Positions 8,346 through 17,222 of a stretch of 64,000 bases of DNA are shown here, one piece after another. A program made the position numbers and the translations under genes. The first letter of the stretch is position 1. Each line of letters opens with the position of its first letter. Source of the DNA: DASWJZ01 sp963846475. Lineage in GTDB: Bacteria > Pseudomonadota > Alphaproteobacteria > Rhizobiales > Afifellaceae. The notes beneath the pieces were generated by a model. The model had not been told where the DNA came from, did not search any database, and worked only from the letters and a program-made list of their open reading frames with translations. The DNA lies in the NCBI GenBank assembly GCA_963846475.1, contig CAWJVZ010000004.1, positions 930,001-994,000 on the forward strand. The letters run 5' to 3'.

Positions 8346-8690
8346 CTACTGCGCAATGACGGTCAGGTTCAGCTCACCATCCGAAGGCACAAAAATCTCC
8401 TCGCTCAGCGTCTGACCCGAACTGCTAGCGGTCTCCAAATTGTATTGGCCTTCAGGAATGCCATCGAAATAGAACGATCCATCGGAAGCCGTAATGGCGG
8501 TGAAGCATTCTCCCGAGCCCGAGGTGCTGCAGAGCCGCATTTCAACGCCGGGCAGTGCACCGACCGAACCGGGACCATTGAGGTGCCCAAAGATCCCGCC
8601 GGCCTGTGCGCTCGATCCCACAGCAAAAAAGAGGCCGCCGCAAGCCGCCACTACGGCCATTCGCACGGGCCATGTTGCACTAAGTGCCAT
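8346..8690 (-). CDS. Small exported protein with Ig-like/carboxypeptidase-regulatory-like fold
   Basis: A cleavable signal peptide (MAVVAACGGLFFAVGSSAQA) is followed by a single beta-sandwich domain of about 85 residues. The stretch ITASDGSFYFDGIPEGQYNL is typical of SdrD_B or CarboxypepD_reg-like repeats. The two cysteines in LCSTSGSGECF may form a disulfide. The ATG overlaps the upstream membrane-protein gene by 11 bases, so the two are co-translated. The function is unknown, but an envelope location is likely. Confidence 0.65.
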   Translation of the reverse strand: MALSATWPVRMAVVAACGGLFFAVGSSAQAGGIFGHLNGPGSVGALPGVEMRLCSTSGSGECFTAITASDGSFYFDGIPEGQYNLETASSSGQTLSEEIFVPSDGELNLTVIAQ

Positions 8691-9264
8691 TGCCCAACTC
8701 GACCGTTCGCGGTGCCGGGAGATCTGCCGGCGGGCGCCGCAGTGTCACCGGGTCGAACGACACCTTCCGTTCTTCATTTTGAACTACGCCGGAGCGGATG
8801 TCGACCTGCTCTGTGAGGAGGTCTGGATATTCGATGAGGAGGTCATCGTAAGGCCAAGTTATGCCGCCATCCGGCTTGCGGGCTACGGGGAGCGTCATGG
8901 ACCAGCGGAATTGGTTCTGGCCAATTGGACCGGCCACCGAGTCGCTGCGCGGGACTAGGAAAATGCGGATCTTGCGCGAATCGACGGGCTCCTCTAGGCC
9001 AGCTTCCAGAATTACCGTACCGGACAACGTAAACAATTCGTAAGCGAGGCCGAACGGGTTCCAGATCCGGTAGACAGGGACTCCCACGACAAGGACCAGA
9101 GCGAAGTAGCCGGCAAAGGCACCCGTCAAACTGAGGTTCAAGCCTTGGAGCGGGCCGCTCAAGGACGCCTCGGAAGGCAGCATCCAATACAGCAGGAAGG
9201 CGGGCACTAGCGGAATGAGAACCACTCCCGCCACGACGGCCAGAATGGGGAATGTCTGCTCCAT
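8680..9264 (-). CDS. Hypothetical inner-membrane protein with soluble C-terminal domain
   Basis: The 194-residue protein has two predicted membrane helices (residues about 5-28 and 45-68) and then a roughly 120-residue beta-rich domain outside the membrane. I do not recognise the family. It overlaps the small exported Ig-like protein that follows, so the two probably form a membrane-anchored pair. Codon use and GC are somewhat less extreme than in the neighbouring core genes. Confidence 0.6.
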   Translation of the reverse strand: MEQTFPILAVVAGVVLIPLVPAFLLYWMLPSEASLSGPLQGLNLSLTGAFAGYFALVLVVGVPVYRIWNPFGLAYELFTLSGTVILEAGLEEPVDSRKIRIFLVPRSDSVAGPIGQNQFRWSMTLPVARKPDGGITWPYDDLLIEYPDLLTEQVDIRSGVVQNEERKVSFDPVTLRRPPADLPAPRTVELGNGT

Positions 9265-9441
9265 CGCGTCTCTCGGGCGCCCAAGGAAGAAGTTTCGCCA
9301 ACGAGGAGTAAGCGCCTTTCGTTCTAAAGTTGCAAGGGGAAACGGTTTGGAGCGCGTGGTTGCGCCCTGCAGATGGAGTTTAGCCGCGCGCCGCTCCGGC
9401 TAGGCCCGCCTGGCGGAAAATCCAGCGGAGTTCCGGAGCGG

Positions 9442-9660
9442 CTACTCCATCAGATCGTCGCTCTCGAAGGCGTGGCGGCCGAGCGGGTCCATCTTGAAGC
9501 CGACGACGTTCCCCGGGTGGCCGCGAACACCACTTCGTGGGCGCGGCATCCACGGCGCTTCCTCGTGGAAGATGGCCCCGACGATGGAGCTCTTCGCGGG
9601 CCGCCTGGTCGGCGTGAGCTTGGCCCCGATGACCACTTGTCGAAATCCGGGTCGCACCAT
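9442..9660 (-). CDS. Doubtful small ORF downstream of rppH
   Basis: The reading frame could encode 72 residues ending DPLGRHAFESDDLME. It lies in the roughly 400-base stretch between rppH and the membrane protein. There is no clear ribosome binding site and no family that I recognise. Competing frames on both strands are also open, as expected at this GC content. No other feature is visible in 9302-9698. Confidence 0.2.
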   Translation of the reverse strand: MVRPGFRQVVIGAKLTPTRRPAKSSIVGAIFHEEAPWMPRPRSGVRGHPGNVVGFKMDPLGRHAFESDDLME

Positions 9661-9698
9661 TTGGCGATGTTGTTGCCGCCCGCCAGCGCAGGCCGAGT

Positions 9699-10233
9699 CT
9701 AGCTCTCCGCCTGGAGCGGCTCGGCTCCTTCCGCCGCCGGCGCAAATCGCGCAAACGCCTTTACCACCTGCTCGTAGACCTGCCGCTTGAACGGGATGAT
9801 CAGCTCGGGCACCCGCTCCAGGCGCTCCCAGCGCCAGTCGGAAAACTCCGGCCTGTGGCGGCCGCCGCCCGGCTTGAGCACGTCGATCTCGCTCTCCTCC
9901 CCCTCGAAGCGGAAGGCGAACCATCTCTGCGTCTGGCCGCGGTAGCGGCCTTTCCAGGCATAGCCGGCGAGCGGCGGCGGCAGGTCGTAGCAGAGCCATT
10001 CCTCCGCTTCGCCGAGCAGCGACACGCTGCGGATATTGGTCTCCTCGTAAAGCTCGCGGATCGCCGCTTGCAGCGGCGTTTCGCCGGGATCGATGCCGCC
10101 CTGCGGCATCTGCCAGCCCTGCCGCGCATTGCCGGTCTCCACGCCCACCCGCCGGCGGCCGAGGAAGACCCGGCCTTCAGGGTTGAAGATCGCCAGGCCG
10201 ACGCAGGGCCGGTAGATCGACGTCCGCCTTCAT
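9699..10233 (-). CDS. rppH: RNA pyrophosphohydrolase RppH (Nudix), N-terminal frameshift
   Basis: RppH removes pyrophosphate from mRNA 5' ends and triggers decay. The Nudix box is GGIDPGETPLQAAIRELYEETNI, preceded by RQGWQMPQG and followed by WKGRYRGQTQRWFAFRF, the RppH signature. The usual start, YRPCVGLAIFNPEGRVFLGRR, reads in frame back to about 10217. A one-base shift near 10214 is needed to reach the ATG at 10231-10233 (MKADVDL). That ATG lies five bases after the stop of the polysaccharide deacetylase gene, as in related genomes. Confidence 0.85.
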
Positions 10234-10237
10234 CCGC

Positions 10238-11352
10238 TCAAGGACCGAGCGCGGCGCTGGCCGGCACGAGGACGATGCCGCGCGCCGCCGCCCCGTCGGC
10301 CCAGCGCGCGATCGTCTCCACCGTGCTTGGGAAAGCGGAGGCGACGCCCACGGCGATGCCCTTGGTGCGGGCGATCGCTTCCAGCGCCATCGAGCTCGCG
10401 CTCGATCGCTTGCGGCGCGCGGATCCGGTCGACGATATGATCGGCGGTCAGCACGGGCACCTGCAGGGCGGCCCCGACCGGCGCGGCGAGGCTCTGCGGC
10501 GACGAGCCGTCGTCGAGGTAGAACAGCCCGCGCTCGCCGACCTCGCCCAGGAACGGCCGCCATCGCCTTGCTGTCGCTCAAAAAGCGCCCGCCCATGTAG
10601 TTCATCACGCCGGCATAGGAGGTCATGCGGGCCAGCACCCAGGCGAGATCCTCGGCTGTGGCGCGGCGGTCGGTGGAAACGAGGAGCGTGTGCTCGCCGG
10701 GGTTCTCCTCCGGATAGCCGACCGGCTCGAGCGGGATCTGCAGGAGCACCTCGTGCCCTTCGGCGCGCGCCTTGTCGACCCAGCGCTGCAGGCTGGAGCC
10801 ATAGGGCGCGAAGGCAAGCGTGATATCCTCCGGCAGCGCCTCGATGGCCTTCTGCGTGCCGGTCTGGCTGAGGCCCATTCCGCCGACCACCAGCACGATT
10901 CGCGGCGCGCCCTCCGGCGCCGCCGGCGCCCGCCTTGCATAGGCCTCGCGCGGCCGGCGCCCGTCGGGCGCGATGCGCGGCAGCGGGCCGAATGCCGTCT
11001 GTTCGAGGAGCCCCGGGGCGGCGCTGGGACCTCCGGGGGCGGCCGGCAGGGCGGCCAGCTCAAGTCCCTCGTCGGCAGCGAGCGGGAACGGCTCGGAGCG
11101 AGCCGCACCAAGCGCGGCATCGGCGGCGCTGGGCTCACCCAGGCTGCCGGTCGCCGCGGGCTCGGCGTCCTTGATGACGGCCACCGCCACGGACCGGCCG
11201 CCGTCCGGATCGTCGACGACGGCGATCCACACCGCCGCGACCAGCGCGATCAGCGCGGCTGCCGCGATGAGCGTGGCGGCAAGCACCGGCCGCCGCGTCG
11301 AGGCGGGATTGCCCTTGCGGTAGAGAGGCGTGGTGAGGTCGTTGGGCGCCAT
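10238..11352 (-). CDS. Divergent polysaccharide deacetylase (YibQ-like, two frameshifts)
   Basis: An N-terminal membrane anchor (VLAATLIAAAALIALVAAVWIAVV) and a Pro/Ala-rich linker precede the deacetylase-like barrel, seen as RIVLVVGGMGLSQTGTQKAIEALP, HEVLLQIPLEPVGYPEENPG and YAGVMNYMGGRFLSD. Beyond that the sequence continues in other frames as GERGLFYLDDGSS and then TKGIAVGVASAFP, so single-base insertions lie near 10554 and 10387. The true stop is at 10238-10240. The protein acts in the periplasm, and its fixed place between ctpA and rppH supports the assignment. Confidence 0.8.
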
Positions 11353-11404
11353 CGACCCCCAGGTGGGCAGGGCCGGCGCGGAGAATGCCGCGCCGGCTGA
11401 TTCG

Positions 11405-12829
11405 TCAGTTAGGTATACCCTGCTCGGCCGTTGCGGGGAATCGGGCGTTCACCTGGATGCCGCGCAGGAGGTCGAAGGCGTAGTTCAGCTGCTTGTCGAG
11501 CTTCGGGTCCTCCGGCACGTAAGAGGAGAGCGCGCCTTCCGGCTTCCCGTCCTCGTCCTTGCCGTCGGCGTCTTCGTCGGCCGGCGCAACGGCCGCGTCG
11601 CCGGCCGGCACATCATCTTCGGCCGCCGGAGCTGTATCGTCGCCCTGCTTCTCGCCGTCGCCGAGGAGGTGGCCGCGGAGCTCCGCCTCGCTCATGGCGG
11701 TGACGTCCTGCAGGTCCTCGGGCACCTCGGGCAGGATCTCGATGTCCGGCTCGATGCCCTTGGCCTGGATGGAGCGGCCCGACGGCGTGTAGTAGCGCGC
11801 CGTGGTCAGCCGGATGGCGCCGTTGCGGCCGATCGGGATGATCGTCTGCACCGAGCCTTTGCCGAAGGAGCGCGTGCCGAGCACCGTAGCGCGGCGATGG
11901 TCCTGCAGCGCGCCCGGCGACGATCTCCGACGCCGAAGCCGAGCCGCCATTCAGCAGCACGATGACCGGCTTGCCGTCGATGAGGTCGCCGGCGCGGGCG
12001 CTGAAGCGCTGCACCTCGTCGGCGTGACGGCCGCGCGTCGAGACGATCTCGCCGCGGTCGAGGAAGGCGTCGGAGACCAGCACCGCCTGGTCGAGCAGGC
12101 CGCCCGGATTGCCGCGGAGGTCGAGCACGAAGCCCTTGAGGTCCGCGCCGATCTCCTTCTCGATCTTGTCGATCGGCCTTCTCCAGGCCTTCCATCGTCT
12201 GCTCGCTGAACGAGGCGATGCGGATGTAGCCGATGTCGTTCTCGACCCGCGACTTCACCGACTGCACGCGGATCACGTCGCGCACGACGGTGATCTTCAG
12301 CGGCTCGTCCTCGCCCTCGCGCAGGATGGTGAGCATGATCGATGGAATTGGCCGGGCCGCGCATCTTCTCGACGGCTTCGCGGAGCGTCAGGCCCTGCAC
12401 CTCCTCGCCGTCGAGCTGGGTGATGACGTCGCCGGCCAGGATGCCGGCCTTGTCGGCCGGCGTGTCGTCGATCGGCGAGATCACCTTGATGAGCTCGTTC
12501 TCCATGGTGACCTCGATGCCGAGCCCGAAGAACTCGCCGCGGGTCTGCACCTGCATGTCCTGATAGTCTTTGGCGTTCAGGTAGCTCGAATGCGGATCGA
12601 GCGCGGACAGCATGCCGTTGATCGCCGACTCGATCAAATTTGCGTCATCGGGCTCCTCGACATAGTCGGCGCGGATGCGCTCGAACACGTCGCCGAACAG
12701 ATTGAGCTGCCGGTAGGTGTCGGTCGCCGCCGCGGTGGCGCCGTCGGTGCAGCCATATTGGGCGACGCTTCCCGTCGCCAGTGCGCCGGCGAGAGCGCCG
12801 GCCGCCAGTAGAGCGAACCTACGCATCAT
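11405..12829 (-). CDS. ctpA: C-terminal processing protease CtpA (S41), three frameshifts
   Basis: A signal peptide is followed by DVFERIRADYVEEPDD, a PDZ domain (FFGLGIEVTMENELIKVISPIDDTPADKAGILAGD) and the S41 protease core. The catalytic serine is in LLNGGSASASEIVAG and the lysine in GTRSFGKGSVQTIIPI. Three single-base insertions (near 12341, 12174 and 11914) break the frame, though each segment is clearly conserved. CtpA trims periplasmic substrates, including peptidoglycan hydrolase regulators. Its ATG overlaps the envC stop, and the pair is conserved in this order in Rhizobiales. An acidic C-terminal tail follows the protease domain. Confidence 0.88.
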
Positions 12830-14183
12830 CCGTTGACCTCGCCGTCTTTCGCCTGGCGCCCACCAGGGCGCTGAATCGATGGCATTGCCATCCTTGCGAA
12901 ATTCTACATAGAGAATGGGCTGGGCAGAAGTGTGGTCGATTTCGCCGATGCTCGCGAGCCTGCGTCGCGCCCATCACCGCCACCGGCTCGCCGGCCAGCA
13001 CGAACTGGCCGAGCGCCGCGTCGATCCGCTCCATGCCGGCCAGGACGATGTGGTAGCCGTCGCCGGCATTGAGGATCAGCACCTGGCCGTAGGAGCGGAA
13101 CGGCCCGGCATAGACGACCCAGCCGTCGGCCGGGCGCGAGAACCGGCGTGCCCGGGCGGGTCGGCGAGCGACAGCCCCTGCGACTGTGCCGCCGAAGCCG
13201 TCAGGCTCGCCGAAGCCGAGCATCTTCTGCCCGACACCGGCCAGGCGAGCAGGCCCGCGCGCGTCGGCGAAATGCACCGCCGGAGCGATGCGGCTCGTAT
13301 CGGCGAGCCGGCGCGCCGCTTCGTCTGCGGTCGGCGCGGCGCGGTGACCGCGCGCCGCCTCCTCCGCCTCGGCCTTGGCCCGGGCGGCGGCCGCCACCTC
13401 GCTCTCCAGCGACTGGATCAGCGACTGCATGGTCTCCGCCTTGCCGGCGAGCTCGGCGGCCTTGTCGCGCTCGGCGCTGAGCGCGGCCTCGGTCTGCTCG
13501 CGCTGCGCCTGCTTGGTGGCGACGAGAAGGTCGATGCGCGCCTGCTCCTCGCCGAGCGCCGCGTAGCGGGTGCGCAGCGCGTCGCGCTCCGCCTCGATGC
13601 GGGCGGTCGAGCTGCGTCAGCTCGCCGAGGTCGGCGGCGAGCGCCTCCGCCTCGACGCGGATGTCCGGCAGCACGGCGCCGGCCAGGATCGAGCCGCGGA
13701 TCGCCGCGAGCGCGTCCTCCGGCCGCGACAGGATCGCCGGCGGCGGCGTGCGGCCCATGCGCTGCAGCGCCATCAGCACCTCCGCCATGACGTCGCGGCG
13801 CTCGCGGAGCGACGCGCGGATGCCGTCCTCGTTGGCGTGCAGCTCGTCGAGCCGCACCTCGATGCGGTGGATTTCCTCTTCCGTGCGCGCGGAGCCGCTG
13901 GGCGGTGGCGATCAGGTCGGCGCTGAGGCTTGGCGCGGTCGCTTTCCAGGCCGGCGATCTCCTCGCGGAGCGCCGCCTGCCGCCGCTCGGAGACTTCGAT
14001 GGAGCGGCGGATCGCCTCGAGCTCCGCCTCGCGCGCCCGCTTGCGGTCCTCGGCGCTTGGCGAGCCGCGCAGCTCGCCGGCCGCATCGGCTTCCTCCACC
14101 TCGGTGGCCAAACCGCGCGGCGCCGCGAGCGCGAGCGGCAGCAGCGCGGCAATCAACAGCGGAAGGCGTGGGCGATTCGTCAT
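12826..14183 (-). CDS. envC: Murein hydrolase activator EnvC (several frameshifts)
   Basis: A signal peptide (LPLLIAALLPLALAAPRG) is followed by a long coiled-coil region rich in Glu, Arg and Ala, and a C-terminal LytM/peptidase M23 domain seen as ADGWVVYAGPFRSYGQVLILNAGDGYHIVLAGM and QPILYVEFRKDGNA. EnvC-type proteins activate amidases at the division site. The frame breaks at least near 13900, 13615, 12955 and 12860, and probably once more near 13150, so the protein can be read only by joining segments. The true end is the TGA at 12826-12828, overlapping the ctpA start. Confidence 0.85.
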
Positions 14184-14211
14184 TCGATCCAATCTGCCAC
14201 AAAGATGCGCA

Positions 14212-14697
14212 TTATGCCCGATGATAGGGGTGGCCGGAAAGGATGGTCATAGCGCGGTAAAGCTGTTCGGCGAGCAAGATCCGCACGAGCTGGTGCGGCC
14301 AGGTCAGCCGGCCGAAGGAGAGGCGCCGGTCGGCGCGCGCCAGGATTCTTGGGCCGAGCCCGTCCGGGCCGCCGATCACGAAGACGGTCCCGAGCCACGC
14401 CGGCTTCCGCGTCGCGGCGCAATCCGGCGGCAAAGCTCTCGCTGTCGAGAAGCTCGCCGCCTGCGTCGAGGCAGACCACGCTGCCGCCTTTCGCAAGCGC
14501 CGCGAGCAGCGCCTCCTCCTCCTGCGCGATGCGGTCCGCCGCCCGCGTGCCGCGCGCCCTCGGTCAATTCCTGCACCTCGAAGCCGCGGAAGCCCAGCCC
14601 GCGTCCGGTCTTCCGGGCGCGGTCCAGATAGCGGGCGCACAAGCTCGCGCTCCGGACCGGCCTTCAGCCGGCCGACCGCAAGGACGGCGATCTCCAC
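14212..14697 (-). CDS. rlmH: 23S rRNA pseudouridine-1915 N3-methyltransferase RlmH (two frameshifts)
   Basis: This SPOUT-family enzyme methylates pseudouridine 1915 of 23S rRNA. It starts MEIAVLAVGRLKAGPEREL, continues in other frames with RGFEVQELTE and CLDAGGELLDSESFA, and ends with FVIGGPDGLG and the strongly conserved MTILSGHPYHRA tail. Single extra bases near 14642 and 14558 interrupt the frame. Length (about 160 residues after correction) and position next to rsfS are normal. Confidence 0.88.
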   Translation of the reverse strand: MEIAVLAVGRLKAGPERELVRPLSGPRPEDRTRAGLPRLRGAGIDRGRAARGRRTASRRRRRRCSRRLRKAAAWSASTQAASFSTARALPPDCAATRKPAWLGTVFVIGGPDGLGPRILARADRRLSFGRLTWPHQLVRILLAEQLYRAMTILSGHPYHRA

Positions 14698-14709
14698 GCG
14701 CCCACCCGT

Positions 14710-15120
14710 TCAGGCGAGGGCGCGCCGCTCCGAATAAGGCTCGGCCATCCACATCTTCTCGAGGTTGTAGAACTCCCGCACTTCCGGCCGGAAGATGTGG
14801 ACGATCAGGTCGCCGGCATCGATCAGCACCCAGTCGCAATGCGGCAGGCCCTCGACCCGCACCGGGCCGAGCCGGCCTCCTTCAGGTCGCTCACCAGCCG
14901 GTCGGCGATGGCGCCGACATGCCGGTGCGAGCGCCCCGAGGTCACGACCATGAAGTCGCCCAGCGCGGATTTGCCCTGGATGTCGATGGTGACGGTGTCC
15001 TCGGCCTTGGCGTCGTCGAGGCTGGCCAGGACGGTTCTTCAAGGCGTCCCCGGCGGCATTGTCCGCCGGCAGGGAGGCCGGAGAAGGCGTATGCAACGAA
15101 GCGCCTTCCGATCGGGTCAT
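14710..15120 (-). CDS. rsfS: Ribosomal silencing factor RsfS (two frameshifts)
   Basis: RsfS binds ribosomal protein uL14 and blocks subunit joining in starvation. The conserved end CDWVLIDAGDLIVHIF and REFYNLEKMW is in frame with the stop, while the middle (KSALGDFMVVTSGRSHRHV) is in another frame. An extra base near 15035 and a lost base near 14870 explain this. The ORF happens to remain open across both shifts, so an automatic caller would report a full-length but partly scrambled protein. Confidence 0.87.
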   Translation of the reverse strand: MTRSEGASLHTPSPASLPADNAAGDALKNRPGQPRRRQGRGHRHHRHPGQIRAGRLHGRDLGALAPACRRHRRPAGERPEGGRLGPVRVEGLPHCDWVLIDAGDLIVHIFRPEVREFYNLEKMWMAEPYSERRALA

Positions 15121-15208
15121 GTCGGTCAGTGTCTGGTCCCCTCTTCCCCTTTCGAATCCGCGGCTGAACGCCGCGTCCGCTTAAGATAGGTGCGCAACGG
15201 TTAAGGTT

Positions 15209-15835
15209 TCAAGACGCCAAAGCTTTTTGTCTGAGCGCCGTCGACGAGGCGGCTGTGCGCGGGCCGGTGAGATACATCCAGGCCGGGGGGTCGCGATCGG
15301 CGAGCGTCAGCGCATCGGCTTCATCGATCCGGTGCCGCGCCAAGGCCTGGGCCGCCGGGGCAGCCAGCGGCGCCGCCAGGAATCCCGGCCGATTGACCAC
15401 GGCGATCGGCACCGCGCCGGCAATGTCGCGCCAGCGGTCCCAGCGGTGCAACTCGGCGAGGTTGTCGCTCCCCATGATCCAGACGAAGCGCGTGTTCGGG
15501 GCCCTCTCCTTCAGATGCCGGATCAAGTCGGCGGTGTAACGCGTTCGAAAACCTGCCTCCGCGCCGCTGATCTCGATCCGCGGATGCGCGGCGACCTCGG
15601 CGGCTTTGCGCATGCGATCGCCGAGCGGCGGCAGGATTTTTGGGTCCTTCAGCGGATTGCCGGGCGTGACGATCCACCAGAGCTGGTCGAGCCCGAGCCG
15701 CCGCAGCGCCAGCAGGCTTGCCTGCCGGTGCCCCGCATGCGCCGGATTGAACGAGCCGCCGAAGAGGCCGATCCTTTGGCCGGGCGAATGCGGCGGCAGG
15801 CCCGCAAAGATGCGGCTTGCCCGAGTGCCCGTCAA
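15209..15835 (-). CDS. nadD: Nicotinate-nucleotide adenylyltransferase NadD
   Basis: NadD converts nicotinate mononucleotide and ATP to deamido-NAD. The nucleotidyltransferase motif is GLFGGSFNPAHAGHRQ (residues about 22-38), with WWIVTPGNPLKD and FVWIMGSDNLAELHRW further on. The 208-residue frame is intact. The ATG overlaps the proA stop by four bases. A short N-terminal extension before the first strand is common in alphaproteobacteria. Confidence 0.92.
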   Translation of the reverse strand: MTGTRASRIFAGLPPHSPGQRIGLFGGSFNPAHAGHRQASLLALRRLGLDQLWWIVTPGNPLKDPKILPPLGDRMRKAAEVAAHPRIEISGAEAGFRTRYTADLIRHLKERAPNTRFVWIMGSDNLAELHRWDRWRDIAGAVPIAVVNRPGFLAAPLAAPAAQALARHRIDEADALTLADRDPPAWMYLTGPRTAASSTALRQKALAS

Positions 15836-17126
15836 GGCCGCGTCTGGCCCGTGCCGAGCACGCGATATTTGAAGCTCGTCAGCTGCTCGACGCCGACCGG
15901 CCCGCGGGCGTGCATCCGCCCCGTCGCGATGCCGATCTCGGCGCCCATGCCGAACTCGCCGCCATCGGCGAACTGGGTGGAGGCGTTGTGCAGCACGATG
16001 GCCGAATCCACCTCGGCCATGAACCGTTCGGCCGCGGCCTGGTCGTTCGTGACGATCGCGTCGGTATGGCGAGAGCCGTAATGGCCGACGTGGCGGATCG
16101 CCTCGTCGATTCCGTCGACCACGCGCACCGCGATGATGGCGTCGAGATATTCGGCGTACCAGTCGTCCTCCGTTGCCGGCTCCGTGCCAGGCATCGCGGC
16201 GCGAGTCGCTGCGTCGCCGCGGATCGCGCAGCCCGCCTCCTGCAGCGCTTCAACGATCGGCCGTAAGTGGCTCGCGGCACAGGCTTTGTCGACCAGCAGC
16301 GTCTCCGCCGCCCCGCAGATGCCGGTGCGCCGCATCTTGGCGTTGACGACGATTTTTTTCGCCATGTCGAGGTCGGCCGCGCCGTGCACATAGACGTGGC
16401 AGACCCCTTCCAGGTGCGCGAAGACCGGCACGCGCGCCTCGTCCTGGACGCGCGCCACCAGCCCCTTGCCGCCACGCGGCACGATCACGTCGATGGCGCC
16501 GTCGAGCCCGCTCAGCATGGCGCCGACCGCCGCGCGGTCCGTCGTCGGCACGAGCTGGATCGCATGCTCCGGCAGGCCGGCGGCACGCAGCCCGGCGACG
16601 AGGCAGGCATGGATCGCGGCGGCGCTTCGATGCGTGTCGGAGCCGCCGCGCAGGATGACCGCGTTTCCCGCCTTGAGGCAGAGCGCGCCCGCATCCGCGG
16701 TGACGTTCGGCCGGCTCTCGAAGATGACGCCGATGACGCCGAGCGGCGTGCGCACCCGCTCGATTCTAGGCCGTTCGGCCGCTCCCATTCGGCGATGACG
16801 CTGCCGACGGGGTCGGCGAGCGCGGCGATCGCCTCCAGCGCCTGGGCGATCGCCTCGACCCGCCCTGGATCGAGCGTGCCGCGGTCGATCGAGGCGGGGC
16901 TGGCGCCGGCCGCCTGCATCGAGGCCGCGTCCTCGGCATTGGCGGCGAGGATCTCCGTCACCCGCCGCCGCAGCTCGGCCGCCGCCGCATGGAGGGCGGC
17001 GTCCTTGGCGTCGGATGGAGCGATGGCGAGACGCGAAGCGGCCCCGCGCGCACGTCGGCCGATGTCGTGCATCAGCGCGTCCACGCTCGCCTCGCCGGGT
17101 GAAAAGTCGTTGCGCCTAGCGTTCAT
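15832..17126 (-). CDS. proA: Gamma-glutamyl phosphate reductase ProA (one frameshift)
   Basis: ProA is the second proline-biosynthesis enzyme and reduces glutamyl phosphate to the semialdehyde. The first segment ends AEWERPNGL and the second resumes with RIERVRTPLGVIGVIFESRPNVTADA, so one base is missing near 16767. The catalytic cysteine is in RRTGICGAAETLLVD and the C terminus is GPVGVEQLTSFKYRVLG. It normally directly follows proB in this group, but here about 3.6 kb of accessory genes separate the two. Confidence 0.9.
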
Positions 17127-17222
17127 GGCTTATAGATCGAAAAGGTTCGCTCTGTCGGTCCGCTCGCCTATAGCGCCTTCCCCGGCCGGTGTCGCCTGCC
17201 GCAGAAGCGCGGCGAAACGCTC

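Noticed and set aside
9373..9702. A 109-residue plus-strand ORF in the rppH downstream gap
   Set aside because: It has no ribosome binding site, family feature or codon signal, and competes with open frames on the other strand.
10214..16767. Programmed frameshifting as an explanation for the broken genes
   Set aside because: The breaks occur at many unrelated sequences, without slippery sites or downstream pseudoknots, and in genes not known for recoding.
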